From contig SAJS01000001.1 in NCBI GenBank assembly GCA_004017535.1, positions 682,001 through 746,000 of the forward strand: a stretch of DNA of 64,000 nucleotides. The letters are read 5' to 3'. Source of the DNA: Mesorhizobium sp. Its GTDB lineage: Bacteria > Pseudomonadota > Alphaproteobacteria > Rhizobiales > Rhizobiaceae. A model generated the notes under the pieces. That model worked only from the letters and a program-made list of their open reading frames with translations, had not been told where the DNA came from and did not search any database. The translations under genes and the position numbers were made by a program. Shown here in pieces: positions 55,331 through 64,000 of the stretch. The first letter of the stretch is position 1, and the number at the start of each line of letters is the position of its first letter.

Positions 55331-55345
55331 CAAGAGGGGACACCC

Positions 55346-56611
55346 GTGACGCGGCAGAATTATCTCTTCACCTCGGAATCCGTCTCCGAGGGTCATCCCG
55401 ACAAGGTTTGTGACCGCATCTCCGACGAAATCGTCGATCTGGTCTATCGCGAAGCCAAGAAGACCGGCATGGATCCGTGGAAGGTTCGCGTCGCCTGCGA
55501 AACGCTGGCCACCACCAACCGCGTCGTCATCGCCGGCGAGGTCCGCGTCCCAGACACGCTTTTGAAGAAGGACAAGGCGGGCAACGTCCTCAAGGATGCG
55601 TCCGGCCACCCCGTGGTCAACCCGGCCAAGTTCAAGTCGGTCGCCCGCAAGGCTATCAGAGAGATCGGCTACGAGCAGTCCGGCTTCCACTGGAAGACCG
55701 CCAAGATCGACGTGCTGCTGCACGGCCAGTCGCCCGACATCGGCCAGGGCGTCGACAACGCCGCCGACCGCCAGGGCGAGGAAGGTGCCGGCGACCAGGG
55801 CATCATGTTCGGTTACGCCTGCCGCGAGACGCCCGACCTGATGCCGGCGCCGATCTATTACAGCCACAAGATCCTCGAATTGCTTGCCGCCGCGCGCCAT
55901 GAAGGCAATGGCGAGGCCGGCAAGCTCGGCCCGGACGCCAAGAGCCAGGTCACCGTGCGCTATGCCGACGGCAAGGCGGCGGAAGTCACGCAGATCGTGC
56001 TCTCCACCCAGCATCTCGATGCCAGCTGGGACTCCAAGAAGGTCCGCAAGGTCGTCGAGCCCTATATCCGCGAGGCGCTTGGCGACCTGAAGATCGCCGA
56101 GGACTGCAACTGGTACATCAACCCGACCGGCAAGTTCGTCATCGGCGGGCCTGACGGCGATGCCGGCCTCACCGGCCGCAAGATCATCGTCGACACCTAT
56201 GGCGGCGCGGCACCGCATGGCGGCGGCGCCTTCTCGGGCAAGGACACCACCAAGGTCGACCGTTCGGCGGCCTATGCGGCGCGCTACCTCGCCAAGAACG
56301 TGGTGGCGGCCAAGCTCGCCGACCGCTGCACCATCCAGCTCTCCTACGCCATCGGCGTCGCCCAGCCGCTCTCGGTCTATGTCGACCTGCACGGCACCGG
56401 CAAGGTCGAGGAATCGAAGCTCGAGGAGGCGCTGCGCAAGGTGATGGACCTGTCGCCGTCGGGCATCCGCCGTCATCTCGACCTCAACAAGCCGATCTAC
56501 GCAAAAACCTCGTCCTACGGCCATTTCGGCCGCAAGGCCGGTCGCGACGGATCCTTCTCCTGGGAGAAGACCGATCTCGCCAAGGCGCTCAAGGACGCAG
56601 TCGCCGCCTGA
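55346..56611 (+). CDS. metK: S-adenosylmethionine synthetase
   Basis: 421 residues from GTG preceded by AAGAGGGG. ATP-site [20 protein letters not shown] at the N-terminus, [12 protein letters not shown] and the phosphate loop [16 protein letters not shown] are intact. It makes AdoMet from methionine and ATP, the methyl donor used by the next gene product among others. An insert [20 protein letters not shown] is typical of alphaproteobacterial MetK. Confidence 0.97.
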   Translation: MTRQNYLFTSESVSEGHPDKVCDRISDEIVDLVYREAKKTGMDPWKVRVACETLATTNRVVIAGEVRVPDTLLKKDKAGNVLKDASGHPVVNPAKFKSVARKAIREIGYEQSGFHWKTAKIDVLLHGQSPDIGQGVDNAADRQGEEGAGDQGIMFGYACRETPDLMPAPIYYSHKILELLAAARHEGNGEAGKLGPDAKSQVTVRYADGKAAEVTQIVLSTQHLDASWDSKKVRKVVEPYIREALGDLKIAEDCNWYINPTGKFVIGGPDGDAGLTGRKIIVDTYGGAAPHGGGAFSGKDTTKVDRSAAYAARYLAKNVVAAKLADRCTIQLSYAIGVAQPLSVYVDLHGTGKVEESKLEEALRKVMDLSPSGIRRHLDLNKPIYAKTSSYGHFGRKAGRDGSFSWEKTDLAKALKDAVAA

Positions 56612-57321
56612 CGCCAGCGAACGCAAAGGACAGGCCGAGCCGGGCGACCGAAGGATTCTTCGGCCGCCGGCACGGCAAGACCATACGCCCGCAGCAGGCG
56701 ATCGCCCTCGAAAGCGGCCTGCGCGAATACCGGCTCGACCTGACGGCGCAAGCGCCGGCTGACCTCAGCACCTTGTTCAAGGCAGAGGTTTCCGCGCTGC
56801 AACTGGAGATCGGTTTTGGCGGCGGCGAGCATCTGCTGCACCGCGCCAAGGAAATGCCGGGGACCGGCTTCATCGGCGTCGAGCCCTTCGTCAACGGCAT
56901 GGCCAAGATGATGACGGCGCTTGCCAAGGCGGCGCTTGGTAATCTGAGGGTCTATGACGACGACGCCACGCGCCTGCTCGACTGGCTGCCGTCGGCCTCG
57001 CTCGACGGCATCGACCTGCTCTATCCCGATCCGTGGCCGAAGAAGAAGCACTGGAAGCGCCGCTTCGTCGGTGCCGCCAATCTCGGCCGCTTCGCCCGCG
57101 TTCTGAAGCCGGGGGGCAGGTTCCGCTTCGCCTCCGACATCGACAGCTATGTGAACTGGACGCTGCTTGTCTGTCGCGCTCACGGCGCCTTCGCGTGGCA
57201 GGCTGGAGAGGCTGCGGATTGGCACCAGCCCTATGAAGGCTGGCCTGGCACGCGTTACGAGTCCAAGGCCATTCGAGAGGGACGGCGGCCGGCTTATCTG
57301 ACGTTTATCCGGAATAGGTAG
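56608..57321 (+). CDS. trmB: tRNA (guanine-N7-)-methyltransferase, probable CTG start
   Basis: 237 residues if started at CTG overlapping the metK stop (CTGA). Translation from there gives [19 protein letters not shown] and so on, the expected N-terminus of rhizobial TrmB. No ATG, GTG or TTG occurs in frame until a TTG at 56773, inside the conserved domain. Motif I is [15 protein letters not shown], and [18 protein letters not shown] is the TrmB signature. It methylates G46 of tRNAs. Confidence 0.9.
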   Translation: MTPANAKDRPSRATEGFFGRRHGKTIRPQQAIALESGLREYRLDLTAQAPADLSTLFKAEVSALQLEIGFGGGEHLLHRAKEMPGTGFIGVEPFVNGMAKMMTALAKAALGNLRVYDDDATRLLDWLPSASLDGIDLLYPDPWPKKKHWKRRFVGAANLGRFARVLKPGGRFRFASDIDSYVNWTLLVCRAHGAFAWQAGEAADWHQPYEGWPGTRYESKAIREGRRPAYLTFIRNR

Positions 57322-57335
57322 CCCGAGTCTCTGTA

Positions 57336-57364
57336 TTGCATTTAGCGCTACAGGCCGCTATATT
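57336..57364 (+). promoter_or_regulatory. Promoter and probable operator of the toxin-antitoxin pair
   Basis: TTGCAT (57336-57341), a 17-base spacer and TATATT (57359-57364) form a strong promoter. An inverted repeat TAGCG-N8-CGCTA (57343-57360) lies in the spacer and -10 and could bind the ribbon-helix-helix antitoxin. Confidence 0.6.
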
Positions 57365-57382
57365 GCCGGCAAGGAGACAGCT

Positions 57383-57682
57383 ATGGCCGCCGCGGTCGAA
57401 CGCAAGGAATATCCGATCTCGATGCGCCTGCCGGAAGCGGATGTGGCGATGATCGATCGCGCCGCCAGTCTGCGCGGCCGGTCCCGCACGGATTTCGTGC
57501 GCGATGCCGCCGTGCGCGCGGCCGAGGATGTGCTCATGGACAACCGGCTTGTCCGCATGAGCCCGGACGGATTCGCGGAGTTCATGGAGATCCTGTCAGC
57601 TCCGGCTGCTCCGGTTCCCGATATGGTGGAACTGGCAAAGCGGCCCGCTCCGTGGGAAGCTGGTTACACGACGAAGCGCTGA
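57383..57682 (+). CDS. DUF1778 ribbon-helix-helix antitoxin
   Basis: 99 residues from an ATG preceded by AAGGAGA. The N-terminal ribbon-helix-helix reads EYPISMRLPEADVAMIDRAASLRGRSRTDFVRDAA. The C-terminal tail (EFMEILSAPAAPVPDMVELAKRPAPWE) is the part that would wrap the toxin. It should bind its own promoter and neutralise the acetyltransferase encoded three bases downstream. Confidence 0.9.
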   Translation: MAAAVERKEYPISMRLPEADVAMIDRAASLRGRSRTDFVRDAAVRAAEDVLMDNRLVRMSPDGFAEFMEILSAPAAPVPDMVELAKRPAPWEAGYTTKR

Positions 57683-57685
57683 CCC

Positions 57686-58195
57686 GTGGCCTTATCGGCT
57701 CCCGAGTCGCTCACCGCAATTCACGACGTGTCTGGATTTTCCTGTGGGAAGCCTGCGCTTGATCACTGGCTGAAAACCCGCGCGCTTTCCAATCAGGAAA
57801 AGGGCTTTACGGCCGTTCTAGTTGTCCACGAAGCAGGCCGGGTGGTCGGTTACTATGGTTTGGCGCCGACGGCTGTCGTGCCATCTATCTTGCCCCGGTC
57901 TATCCGCACAGGACAACCGCCCGATCCGGTACCCTGCCTCCTTATCGGCCAGCTTGCGACCGATATCGGATGGGCCGGGCGCGGCATCGGCACGGGCTTG
58001 GTGAAACATGCACTTCAGCGGTGTGTTCAAGCGGCGGACCTGATCGGCGGGCGCGCCCTTATGGTCAATGCAGTCGATGCGGAAGCGGCGCAGTTCTGGC
58101 AACGGCGGGGATTTCTCCCGACGAAGGACGATTCGCTTGTCCTGTTTTGTTCGATCGCGGCAATCGCCGCGTCGCTCTTGGAGGCCCAAAGGTAA
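57686..58195 (+). CDS. GNAT-family acetyltransferase toxin (TacT/AtaT-like)
   Basis: 169 residues from GTG. It begins with PESLTAIHDVSGFSCGKPALDHWLK and has the acetyl-CoA loop LATDIGWAGRGIGTGLVKHAL. Toxins of this family acetylate the amino acid on charged tRNAs and stop translation. At the position of the catalytic Tyr of TacT (FYxxxGF) this protein has Trp138 (FWQRRGF), so it belongs to a variant subgroup or is inactive. The pair separates trmB from rimP. Confidence 0.88.
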   Translation: MALSAPESLTAIHDVSGFSCGKPALDHWLKTRALSNQEKGFTAVLVVHEAGRVVGYYGLAPTAVVPSILPRSIRTGQPPDPVPCLLIGQLATDIGWAGRGIGTGLVKHALQRCVQAADLIGGRALMVNAVDAEAAQFWQRRGFLPTKDDSLVLFCSIAAIAASLLEAQR

Positions 58196-58222
58196 GGCGG
58201 GGCACCGCCTTTTGCCGGCAGG

Positions 58223-58252
58223 CTTGAAACACCGGCGCCAATCGTCTATATC
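58223..58252 (+). promoter_or_regulatory. Promoter of rimP-nusA-infB operon
   Basis: CTTGAA (58223-58228) and CTATAT (58246-58251) are spaced by 17 bases, almost identical to the rhizobial vegetative consensus. It would start transcription about 90 bases before rimP. Confidence 0.65.
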
Positions 58253-58279
58253 AGCCTCAAATTCTTGGTCGGTATGACG

Positions 58280-58311
58280 AAGAGTGGGTCCACCCGGTCC
58301 CGCTCTTTTTT
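58280..58311 (+). terminator. Terminator-like hairpin in the rimP leader (possible attenuator)
   Basis: Arms AAGAGTGGG (58280-58288) and CCCGCTCTT (58299-58307) pair with one wobble and are followed by TTTTT. The hairpin sits between the predicted promoter and rimP, so it would control entry into the operon that encodes the termination factor NusA. Confidence 0.55.
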
Positions 58312-58351
58312 ATTACCTGCCGGCCGGAAGCAAAAAGGCGACAGGGATCTG

Positions 58352-58978
58352 ATGACTGCAGCGGCAAGCGAGGCCGACGACCGTATCATCCGCGAAAGCG
58401 GCATCGATGCGCGCATTGCGCTGATCGTGCAGCCGGTGCTCAAGGCCATCGGCTTTCGTCTCGTGCGGGTGCAGTTGACCGGTCAGAACGGGCTGACGCT
58501 GCAGATCATGGCCGAGCGCGAGGACGGCACCATGACCGTCGAGGATTGCGAAGAGGTCAGCCGTGCGGTGTCGCCGGCGCTCGATGTCGAGGATCCGATC
58601 GAAAAGGCGTATCATCTCGAAGTGTCCTCGCCCGGCATCGACCGGCCGCTGGTGCGCAAGTCGGATTTCACCACCTGGACCGGCCATCTGGTCAAGCTGG
58701 AGACGTCCGTCCTCGTCGGCGACCGCAAGCGCTTCAAGGGCAAGATCGCCGAGGCCGACGCCGATGGCATCCTTATCGAGCGCGACAAGGCGGCCTATGG
58801 CGAGGAGCCGACGGTGCGCGTGCCTTATGACGCGATCGCCGAGGCCCGGCTGGTGCTGACCGACGATCTCATCCGCGATGCCCTGTCGAAGGACAACCGG
58901 GCGCGCAAGGAAGCAAGGAAACGCCGCGGCGAAGCGGAAGACGCCGCCGAGGAAAACGAAACCGAACAGGAAAGTTGA
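58352..58978 (+). CDS. rimP: Ribosome maturation factor RimP
   Basis: 208 residues from an ATG preceded by AGGGA. The N-terminal domain contains [23 protein letters not shown] and [30 protein letters not shown] is the family hallmark. An SH3-like C-terminal domain and a Lys/Glu-rich tail follow. It assists 30S subunit assembly. It is the first gene of the rimP-nusA-ylxR-infB operon. Confidence 0.96.
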   Translation: MTAAASEADDRIIRESGIDARIALIVQPVLKAIGFRLVRVQLTGQNGLTLQIMAEREDGTMTVEDCEEVSRAVSPALDVEDPIEKAYHLEVSSPGIDRPLVRKSDFTTWTGHLVKLETSVLVGDRKRFKGKIAEADADGILIERDKAAYGEEPTVRVPYDAIAEARLVLTDDLIRDALSKDNRARKEARKRRGEAEDAAEENETEQES

Positions 58979-59024
58979 TAGCGCCGCCGGACTGCAAGTC
59001 CGAGGCGAAATCGGGAGAAAGACA

Positions 59025-60620
59025 ATGGTTGTAAGCGCCAACAGGCTTGAACTGCTGCAGATCGCCGACGCGGTCGCGCGTGAAAAGTCGATCGACAAAT
59101 CGATCGTCATCGCCGCCATGGCCGATGCGATCCAGAAGGCGGCGCGCTCGCGTTACGGCCAGGAAACCAACATCCGCGCCGACATCAACCCGAACACCGG
59201 CGAGATGAAGCTGCAGCGGCTGATGGAAGTGGTCGACAAGGTCGAGGACTATGCGACGCAGATCGCGCTTTCCACGGCGCGCGAGCGCAACCCCGACGCC
59301 CAGCTCGGCGACTTCATCGCCGAGCAGCTGCCGCCGATGGATTTCGGCCGTATCGCCGCCCAGTCGGCCAAGCAGGTCATCGTGCAGAAGGTGCGCGAGG
59401 CCGAACGCGATCGCCAGTATGACGAATACAAGGATCGCATCGGCGAGATCGTCAACGGCACCGTCAAGCGCGTCGAATACGGCAACGTCATCGTCGATCT
59501 CGGGCGCGGCGAGGCGATCATCCGCCGCGACGAGCTGATCCCGCGCGAGAACTATAAGTATGGCGACCGTGTCCGCGCCTATGTCTACGACGTGCGCCGC
59601 GAGCAGCGCGGCCCGCAGATCTTCCTGTCGCGCACCCATCCGCAATTCATGGCCAAGCTCTTCACCATGGAAGTGCCGGAAATCTACGACGGCATCATCG
59701 AGATCAAGTCGGTCGCCCGCGACCCCGGCTCGCGCGCCAAGATCGCCGTCATCTCGCGCGACAGCTCGATCGATCCGGTCGGCGCCTGCGTCGGTATGCG
59801 CGGCAGCCGCGTCCAGGCGGTGGTCGGCGAATTGCAGGGCGAGAAGATCGACATCATTCCGTGGTCGCCTTCGGCCGCTTCCTTCATCGTCAACGCGCTG
59901 CAGCCGGCCGAGGTCGCCAAGGTGGTGCTGGACGAGGACGCCGAGCGCATCGAAGTGGTGGTGCCGGACGACCAGCTGTCGCTGGCCATCGGCCGCCGCG
60001 GCCAGAACGTGCGCCTGGCCTCGCAGCTCACCGGCTGGGATATCGACATCCTGACCGAGCAGGAAGAGAGCGAGCGCCGCCAGAAGGAATTCGTCGAGCG
60101 TTCGGCGCTGTTCATGGAAGCCCTCGACGTCGACGAGATGGTCGGCCAGGTGCTCGCTTCCGAAGGCTTCACCAGCGTCGAGGAAGTCGCCTATGTCGAC
60201 TCGGGCGAAATCTCCTCCATCGACGGCTTCGACGAGGACACCGCTTCGGAAATCCAGACCCGCGCCCGCGAATATCTGGAGAAGATCGAGGCCGAGCATG
60301 ACGAAAAGCGCAAGGCGCTGGGCGTCAAGGACGAGCTGCGCGAGATCCCCGGCGTCACCACCGCCATGATGGTGACGCTTGGCGAGGACGGCGTGAAGAC
60401 GGTCGAGGACTTCGCCGGCTATGCCGCCGACGACCTGATCGGCTGGAAAGAGCGCAAGGACGGCGAGACCAAGGTCTATCCGGGCGTGCTCGCCAACCAT
60501 GGCGTCTCGCGCGCCGAAGCCGAACAGATGGTGCTCGCGGCCCGCAAGCAGGCCGGCTGGATCACCGAGGAAGAACTCGCCGCCGAAGAGGCGGCAACCG
60601 GCGAAACCGTCGGTGCGTGA
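59025..60620 (+). CDS. nusA: Transcription termination/antitermination protein NusA
   Basis: 531 residues. The N-terminal RNA-polymerase-binding domain (about 1-125), S1 domain ([21 protein letters not shown]) and two KH domains ([44 protein letters not shown]) are present. A C-terminal extension of about 180 residues with acidic repeat-like segments completes it. It modulates pausing, termination and antitermination. Confidence 0.97.
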   Translation: MVVSANRLELLQIADAVAREKSIDKSIVIAAMADAIQKAARSRYGQETNIRADINPNTGEMKLQRLMEVVDKVEDYATQIALSTARERNPDAQLGDFIAEQLPPMDFGRIAAQSAKQVIVQKVREAERDRQYDEYKDRIGEIVNGTVKRVEYGNVIVDLGRGEAIIRRDELIPRENYKYGDRVRAYVYDVRREQRGPQIFLSRTHPQFMAKLFTMEVPEIYDGIIEIKSVARDPGSRAKIAVISRDSSIDPVGACVGMRGSRVQAVVGELQGEKIDIIPWSPSAASFIVNALQPAEVAKVVLDEDAERIEVVVPDDQLSLAIGRRGQNVRLASQLTGWDIDILTEQEESERRQKEFVERSALFMEALDVDEMVGQVLASEGFTSVEEVAYVDSGEISSIDGFDEDTASEIQTRAREYLEKIEAEHDEKRKALGVKDELREIPGVTTAMMVTLGEDGVKTVEDFAGYAADDLIGWKERKDGETKVYPGVLANHGVSRAEAEQMVLAARKQAGWITEEELAAEEAATGETVGA

Positions 60621-60652
60621 GGTGACCACCAATCGCAAAGCCCGTGGACGAG

Positions 60653-61303
60653 ATGAACGATCGCACTTGCATCGTTACGCGCAGGCAGGCCGAAGCGGAT
60701 GAACTGATCCGCTTCGTCGTCGGCCCGGATTCGGCCGTCGTTCCGGACATCAAGAGAAATCTGCCCGGCCGCGGTTGCTGGGTCACCGCCGATCGCCTAC
60801 ATATCGAAAAGGCAGCGGCGAAGAACCTGTTTGCGCGCGCATTCAAGGCGCAGGTGACCGTTCCGTCCGATCTCGGCGGCATGGTCGACGGGCTGCTCTC
60901 CAGATCCGCTCTGGGTATGCTTGGCCTTGCCCGCAAGGCAGGCGCCGTCGTTCTTGGCGCCGCCAAGGTCGAGGGTGCTGTGCGCGACGGGCAGGCGCTG
61001 CTCGTTCTGCATGCGGCGGAGGCGTCGGACGACGGTGTCCGCAAGATCAGTCAGGCGCGGCGGGCGACCGTCCATCTCGGCGGTCCCGCCATCCTTGCCT
61101 ACAAACTTTTCTCCGAGGCCGAGTTGAGCTTGGCATTGGGGGGTACAAATGTGATACATGCTGCCGTCCTCGCGCAGGACGCGGGACTGGCGGTTGAGAA
61201 GCGCGTTGTTGCGCTCGACCGATATCGGGGCGGTACCCCGAACGATCTGGCAATGCTTGCGGCCGTTGCCGACGAAGATGATGCCGCAGAGGATATGGAA
61301 TGA
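60653..61303 (+). CDS. YlxR-L7Ae fusion RNA-binding protein
   Basis: 216 residues from an ATG preceded by GGACGAG; a GTG nine bases earlier is possible. The N-terminal YlxR/DUF448 domain ([20 protein letters not shown] to LPGRGCWV) and C-terminal L7Ae-like domain ([26 protein letters not shown]) are separate proteins (YlxR and YlxQ) in Firmicutes. The fusion is usual in rhizobia. It probably binds structured RNA. The stop overlaps the infB start (ATGA). Confidence 0.92.
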   Translation: MNDRTCIVTRRQAEADELIRFVVGPDSAVVPDIKRNLPGRGCWVTADRLHIEKAAAKNLFARAFKAQVTVPSDLGGMVDGLLSRSALGMLGLARKAGAVVLGAAKVEGAVRDGQALLVLHAAEASDDGVRKISQARRATVHLGGPAILAYKLFSEAELSLALGGTNVIHAAVLAQDAGLAVEKRVVALDRYRGGTPNDLAMLAAVADEDDAAEDME

Positions 61304-63888
61304 ACGATACGAAATCGGGCGACGACAAGACGTTGAGCGTTACGCCGAAGAAGACCTTGACGCTGAAGCGCCCCGGCCTCGAGCAGGGCACCGTGCGCCA
61401 GAATTTCTCGCATGGCCGCACCAAGTCGGTCGTCGTCGAGACCAAGAAGCGCAAGTTCTCGCTGCCTGGCGACAAGCCGGAGCCGGTGGCGCCGTCCGTG
61501 TTCACGCCGAAGCCCGCCGCGGCAGCCCCTGTCGCCGCCGCGCCTGTCGTGCAGGAAGCGCCGAAGGCGTCGCCTCCGCCGCCGGAACGTTCGGGTATGG
61601 TCCTGAACGAGCTGTCACGCGGCGAGATGGAAGCGCGCCGCAGGGCGCTGGAAGGCTCCAAGGCCCGCGAGGCCGAGGATCGCCTGCGCGCCCAGGAAGA
61701 TGCCAAGCGCCGGGCCGAGGAAGAGGAACGCCGCAAGCGCGAGCGCGACGAATCCGCGCGCCGTCAGGCGGAGGAAGAGGCGCGCCTGCAGGCCGAGGCC
61801 GAGTCGCGGCGTCGTGCCGAGGAAGAGGCTCGCCGCCGCGCGCCGCAGGCAGCCGATGTCGCTACGGCCGATGACGAGGAAGAGGCCAAGCCGAGGCGCA
61901 CAGGTGCCGGCGGTGGCGCAGGCGCCAGCGCGCCTGCCCGGCGCCTTGCAACCCCGGAAGTGGCCCGCCCGGCCAAGCCGACCAAGGGCGAGGAAGATCG
62001 CCGCCGTGGCAAGCTGACGCTGAACTCCGCACTGTCGGATGACGACGCGCGCGGCCGTTCGCTGTCGTCGATGCGCCGCCGCCAGGAAAAATTCAAACGC
62101 GCGCTTCACAATGAGCCGCGCGAGAAAGTCATGCGCGAAGTGATCCTGCCCGAAACCATCACCATCCAGGAACTGGCGCAGCGCATGTCCGAGCGCGCCG
62201 TGGATGTGGTCAAGTTCTTCATGAAGCAGGGCCAGATCCTGAAGCCGGGCGACGTCATCGACGCCGACACGGCCGAGCTGGTCGCTTCCGAATTTGGCCA
62301 TACGGTCCGCCGCGTTGCGGAATCCGACATCGAGGAAGGCCTGTTCAACATCGCCGATCGTCCCGAGGACCTCGTGTCGCGTCCGCCGGTCGTGACCATC
62401 ATGGGCCATGTCGACCACGGCAAGACCTCGCTGCTCGACGCCATCCGCAACGCCAATGTCGTTTCCGGCGAGGCCGGCGGCATCACTCAGCATATCGGCG
62501 CCTACCAGATCGAGAAGAACGGTCAGAAGATCACCTTCATCGACACGCCCGGCCACGCCGCCTTCACGGCCATGCGCGCCCGCGGCGCCCAGGTCACCGA
62601 CATCGCCGTGCTGGTGGTGGCGGCAGACGACAGCGTGATGCCGCAGACGATCGAATCGATCAACCACGCGAAGGCGGCCGGTGTGCCGATCATCGTGGCG
62701 ATCAACAAGATCGACAAGCGCGACGCCGATCCGCAGAAGGTGCGGACCGAACTGCTGCGCCACGAGGTGTTCGTGGAATCGATGGGCGGCGAGGTGCTGG
62801 ACGTCGAGGTTTCGGCGACCAAGGGCACCAATCTCGACAAGCTGCTCGAAGCGATCCTGCTGCAGGCCGAAGTTCTCGACCTCAAGGCCAATCCTGACCG
62901 CACCGCCGAAGGCGCGGTGATCGAAGCCAAGCTCGACAAGGGCCGCGGTCCGGTCGCCACCGTTCTGGTGCAGACCGGCACGCTGATGCCGGGCGACATC
63001 ATTGTCGCCGGCAACGAGTGGGGCCGTGTGCGCGCGCTTGTCGATGACCGCGGCGAGCACGTGCCGGAAGCGCCGCCGGCGATGCCGGTCGAGGTGCTTG
63101 GCCTTCAGGGCACGCCGCAGGCCGGCGACCGTTTCGCCGTCGTCAACAACGAGGCCCGCGCCCGCGAGATCACCGAATACCGTCAGCGCCTGGCGCGCGA
63201 CAAGGCGGTGGCCAAGCATGCCGGCCAGCGCGGCTCGCTCGAACAGATGATGTCGCAGCTGCAGACGAGCGGGCTGAAGGAATTCCCGCTGGTCATCAAG
63301 GGCGACGTGCAGGGCTCCATCGAAGCGATCAACGCCGCTCTCGAAAAGCTCGGCAACGACGAGGTCAGGGTGCGGATCGTCCATTCGGGCGCCGGCGGCA
63401 TCACCGAGAGCGACGTCTCGCTGGCGGAGACGTCGGGTGCCGCGATCATCGGCTTCAACGTCCGCGCCAACTCGCAGGCGCGCACCGCGGCAGCGGCCGC
63501 GGGCATCGAGATCCGCTACTACTCGATCATCTACAACCTCGTCGACGACGTGAAGGCCGCCCTTTCCGGCATGCTTTCGCCGGAACGGCGCGAGACCTTC
63601 ATCGGCAATGCCGAGATCCTCGAGATCTTCGACATCTCCAAGGTCGGCAAGATCGCCGGCTGCCGCGTCACCGAAGGCAAGGTCGAGCGTGGTGCGGGCG
63701 TGCGCCTGATCCGCGACAACGTTGTCGTCCACGAAGGCACGTTGAAGACGCTCAAGCGCTTCAAGGATGAGGTTTCGGAAGTGCCGGGCGGCCAGGAATG
63801 CGGCATGGCCTTCCAGAACTACGAGGACATGCGCGTCGGCGACGTCATCGAGTGCTTCCGCGTCGAGATGGTGAGCAGGACGCTCTAA
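61300..63888 (+). CDS. infB: Translation initiation factor IF-2
   Basis: 862 residues. The N-terminal third is a highly charged Glu/Arg/Ala coiled coil (about 100-190) typical of this factor. The G domain begins with GHVDHGKT (369-376), followed by DTPGHAAF and NKIDK. Beta-barrel domains follow, and C-terminal domain C2 ([18 protein letters not shown]) binds initiator tRNA. It places fMet-tRNA on the 30S subunit. It is intact within the window. Confidence 0.98.
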   Translation: MNDTKSGDDKTLSVTPKKTLTLKRPGLEQGTVRQNFSHGRTKSVVVETKKRKFSLPGDKPEPVAPSVFTPKPAAAAPVAAAPVVQEAPKASPPPPERSGMVLNELSRGEMEARRRALEGSKAREAEDRLRAQEDAKRRAEEEERRKRERDESARRQAEEEARLQAEAESRRRAEEEARRRAPQAADVATADDEEEAKPRRTGAGGGAGASAPARRLATPEVARPAKPTKGEEDRRRGKLTLNSALSDDDARGRSLSSMRRRQEKFKRALHNEPREKVMREVILPETITIQELAQRMSERAVDVVKFFMKQGQILKPGDVIDADTAELVASEFGHTVRRVAESDIEEGLFNIADRPEDLVSRPPVVTIMGHVDHGKTSLLDAIRNANVVSGEAGGITQHIGAYQIEKNGQKITFIDTPGHAAFTAMRARGAQVTDIAVLVVAADDSVMPQTIESINHAKAAGVPIIVAINKIDKRDADPQKVRTELLRHEVFVESMGGEVLDVEVSATKGTNLDKLLEAILLQAEVLDLKANPDRTAEGAVIEAKLDKGRGPVATVLVQTGTLMPGDIIVAGNEWGRVRALVDDRGEHVPEAPPAMPVEVLGLQGTPQAGDRFAVVNNEARAREITEYRQRLARDKAVAKHAGQRGSLEQMMSQLQTSGLKEFPLVIKGDVQGSIEAINAALEKLGNDEVRVRIVHSGAGGITESDVSLAETSGAAIIGFNVRANSQARTAAAAAGIEIRYYSIIYNLVDDVKAALSGMLSPERRETFIGNAEILEIFDISKVGKIAGCRVTEGKVERGAGVRLIRDNVVVHEGTLKTLKRFKDEVSEVPGGQECGMAFQNYEDMRVGDVIECFRVEMVSRTL

Positions 63889-63915
63889 ATTCGGGTATAC
63901 TTGCCGAAATGAAAC

Positions 63916-63941
63916 GGGCGGCGGCCGCAAGGCTGCCGCCC
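63916..63941 (+). terminator. Strong hairpin after infB
   Basis: GGGCGGCGGCC-GCAA-GGCTGCCGCCC is an 11-base stem with one wobble and a GNRA-type tetraloop, 27 bases past the stop. It has no T-run, so it may only stabilise the mRNA end or work with Rho. Confidence 0.4.
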
Positions 63942-64000
63942 AGACCGCTCATGCATTTGAGACATGTGGCGTGGTCCCATCCCGCGCTTCACGATTTCAG

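Noticed and set aside
55181-55345. SAM-II or SAM/SAH riboswitch upstream of metK
   Set aside because: The conserved runs I know for these aptamers (for example GCAGCCACGTTAAA with a later GCTAAAA) are not present in order; only the hairpin and terminator are supported.
61615-63930. 771-codon minus-strand open frame opposite infB
   Set aside because: Antisense shadow of IF-2, composition biased to His, Asp, Arg and Leu.

Overview
The window reads as chromosomal DNA of a member of the Rhizobiales (Hyphomicrobiales), most likely Mesorhizobium. The grounds are high GC, promoters of the CTTGAC-N17-CTATAT type, an Irr-type iron box, tandem yejA genes with yejBEF, a MucR/SinR-like PraR regulator beside metK, and palindromic intergenic repeats of a kind common in this order. 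Almost all of the sequence is coding, and only a few short stretches look foreign. The genus is inferred from content, not measured.

Layout. The left edge (1-317) holds the tail of a tyrosine recombinase ending 12 bases short of the 3' end of tRNA-Thr(CGT), the signature of an island boundary. Next come a membrane protein of unknown function (622-1845), a DNA-repair pair (ATP-dependent ligase and metallo-beta-lactamase-fold exonuclease, 1914-4755) split by an inverted repeat, a TPR-methyltransferase and a small lipoprotein. A leftward peptide importer operon, yejA-yejA-yejB-yejE-yejF, is followed by a hydroxyacid dehydrogenase (6309-14935). Then cytochrome cycM lies divergent from kdsB-pheA, followed by an AT-rich orphan gene, a Dabb protein, nudC and a HIT protein. 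SRP RNA, dnaX, ybaB, a SleB-like hydrolase, recR and a lytic transglycosylase run rightward to 25469. A second peptide/oligopeptide ABC operon (25737-30964) ends beside a DUF2185/Imm33-like gene. A leftward RND efflux operon with two adaptors, gabT and a ferredoxin-reductase-like flavoprotein come next.

The most distinctive block is 39577-45854. A perfect Irr/ICE palindrome overlaps the promoter of a six-gene run: imelysin, bacterioferritin-associated ferredoxin, bacterioferritin, di-heme c-type oxidoreductase, a second imelysin and a Tat-exported DUF1513 protein. It joins cytoplasmic iron storage to a periplasmic iron/redox module whose biochemistry is largely undescribed, under one iron-responsive switch.

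From 46081 to the right edge runs the conserved housekeeping chain tsaB-rimI-plsC-miaB-phoH-ybeY-tlyC-lnt-praR-metK-trmB-rimP-nusA-ylxR-infB (tRNA modification, rRNA maturation, lipoprotein acylation, AdoMet synthesis and use, transcription and translation factors). It is interrupted by palindromic repeats, a VOC gene and a DUF1778-GNAT toxin-antitoxin pair. Two terminator-like hairpins sit inside leaders, one directly before metK and one before rimP, and trmB appears to start with CTG overlapping the metK stop.
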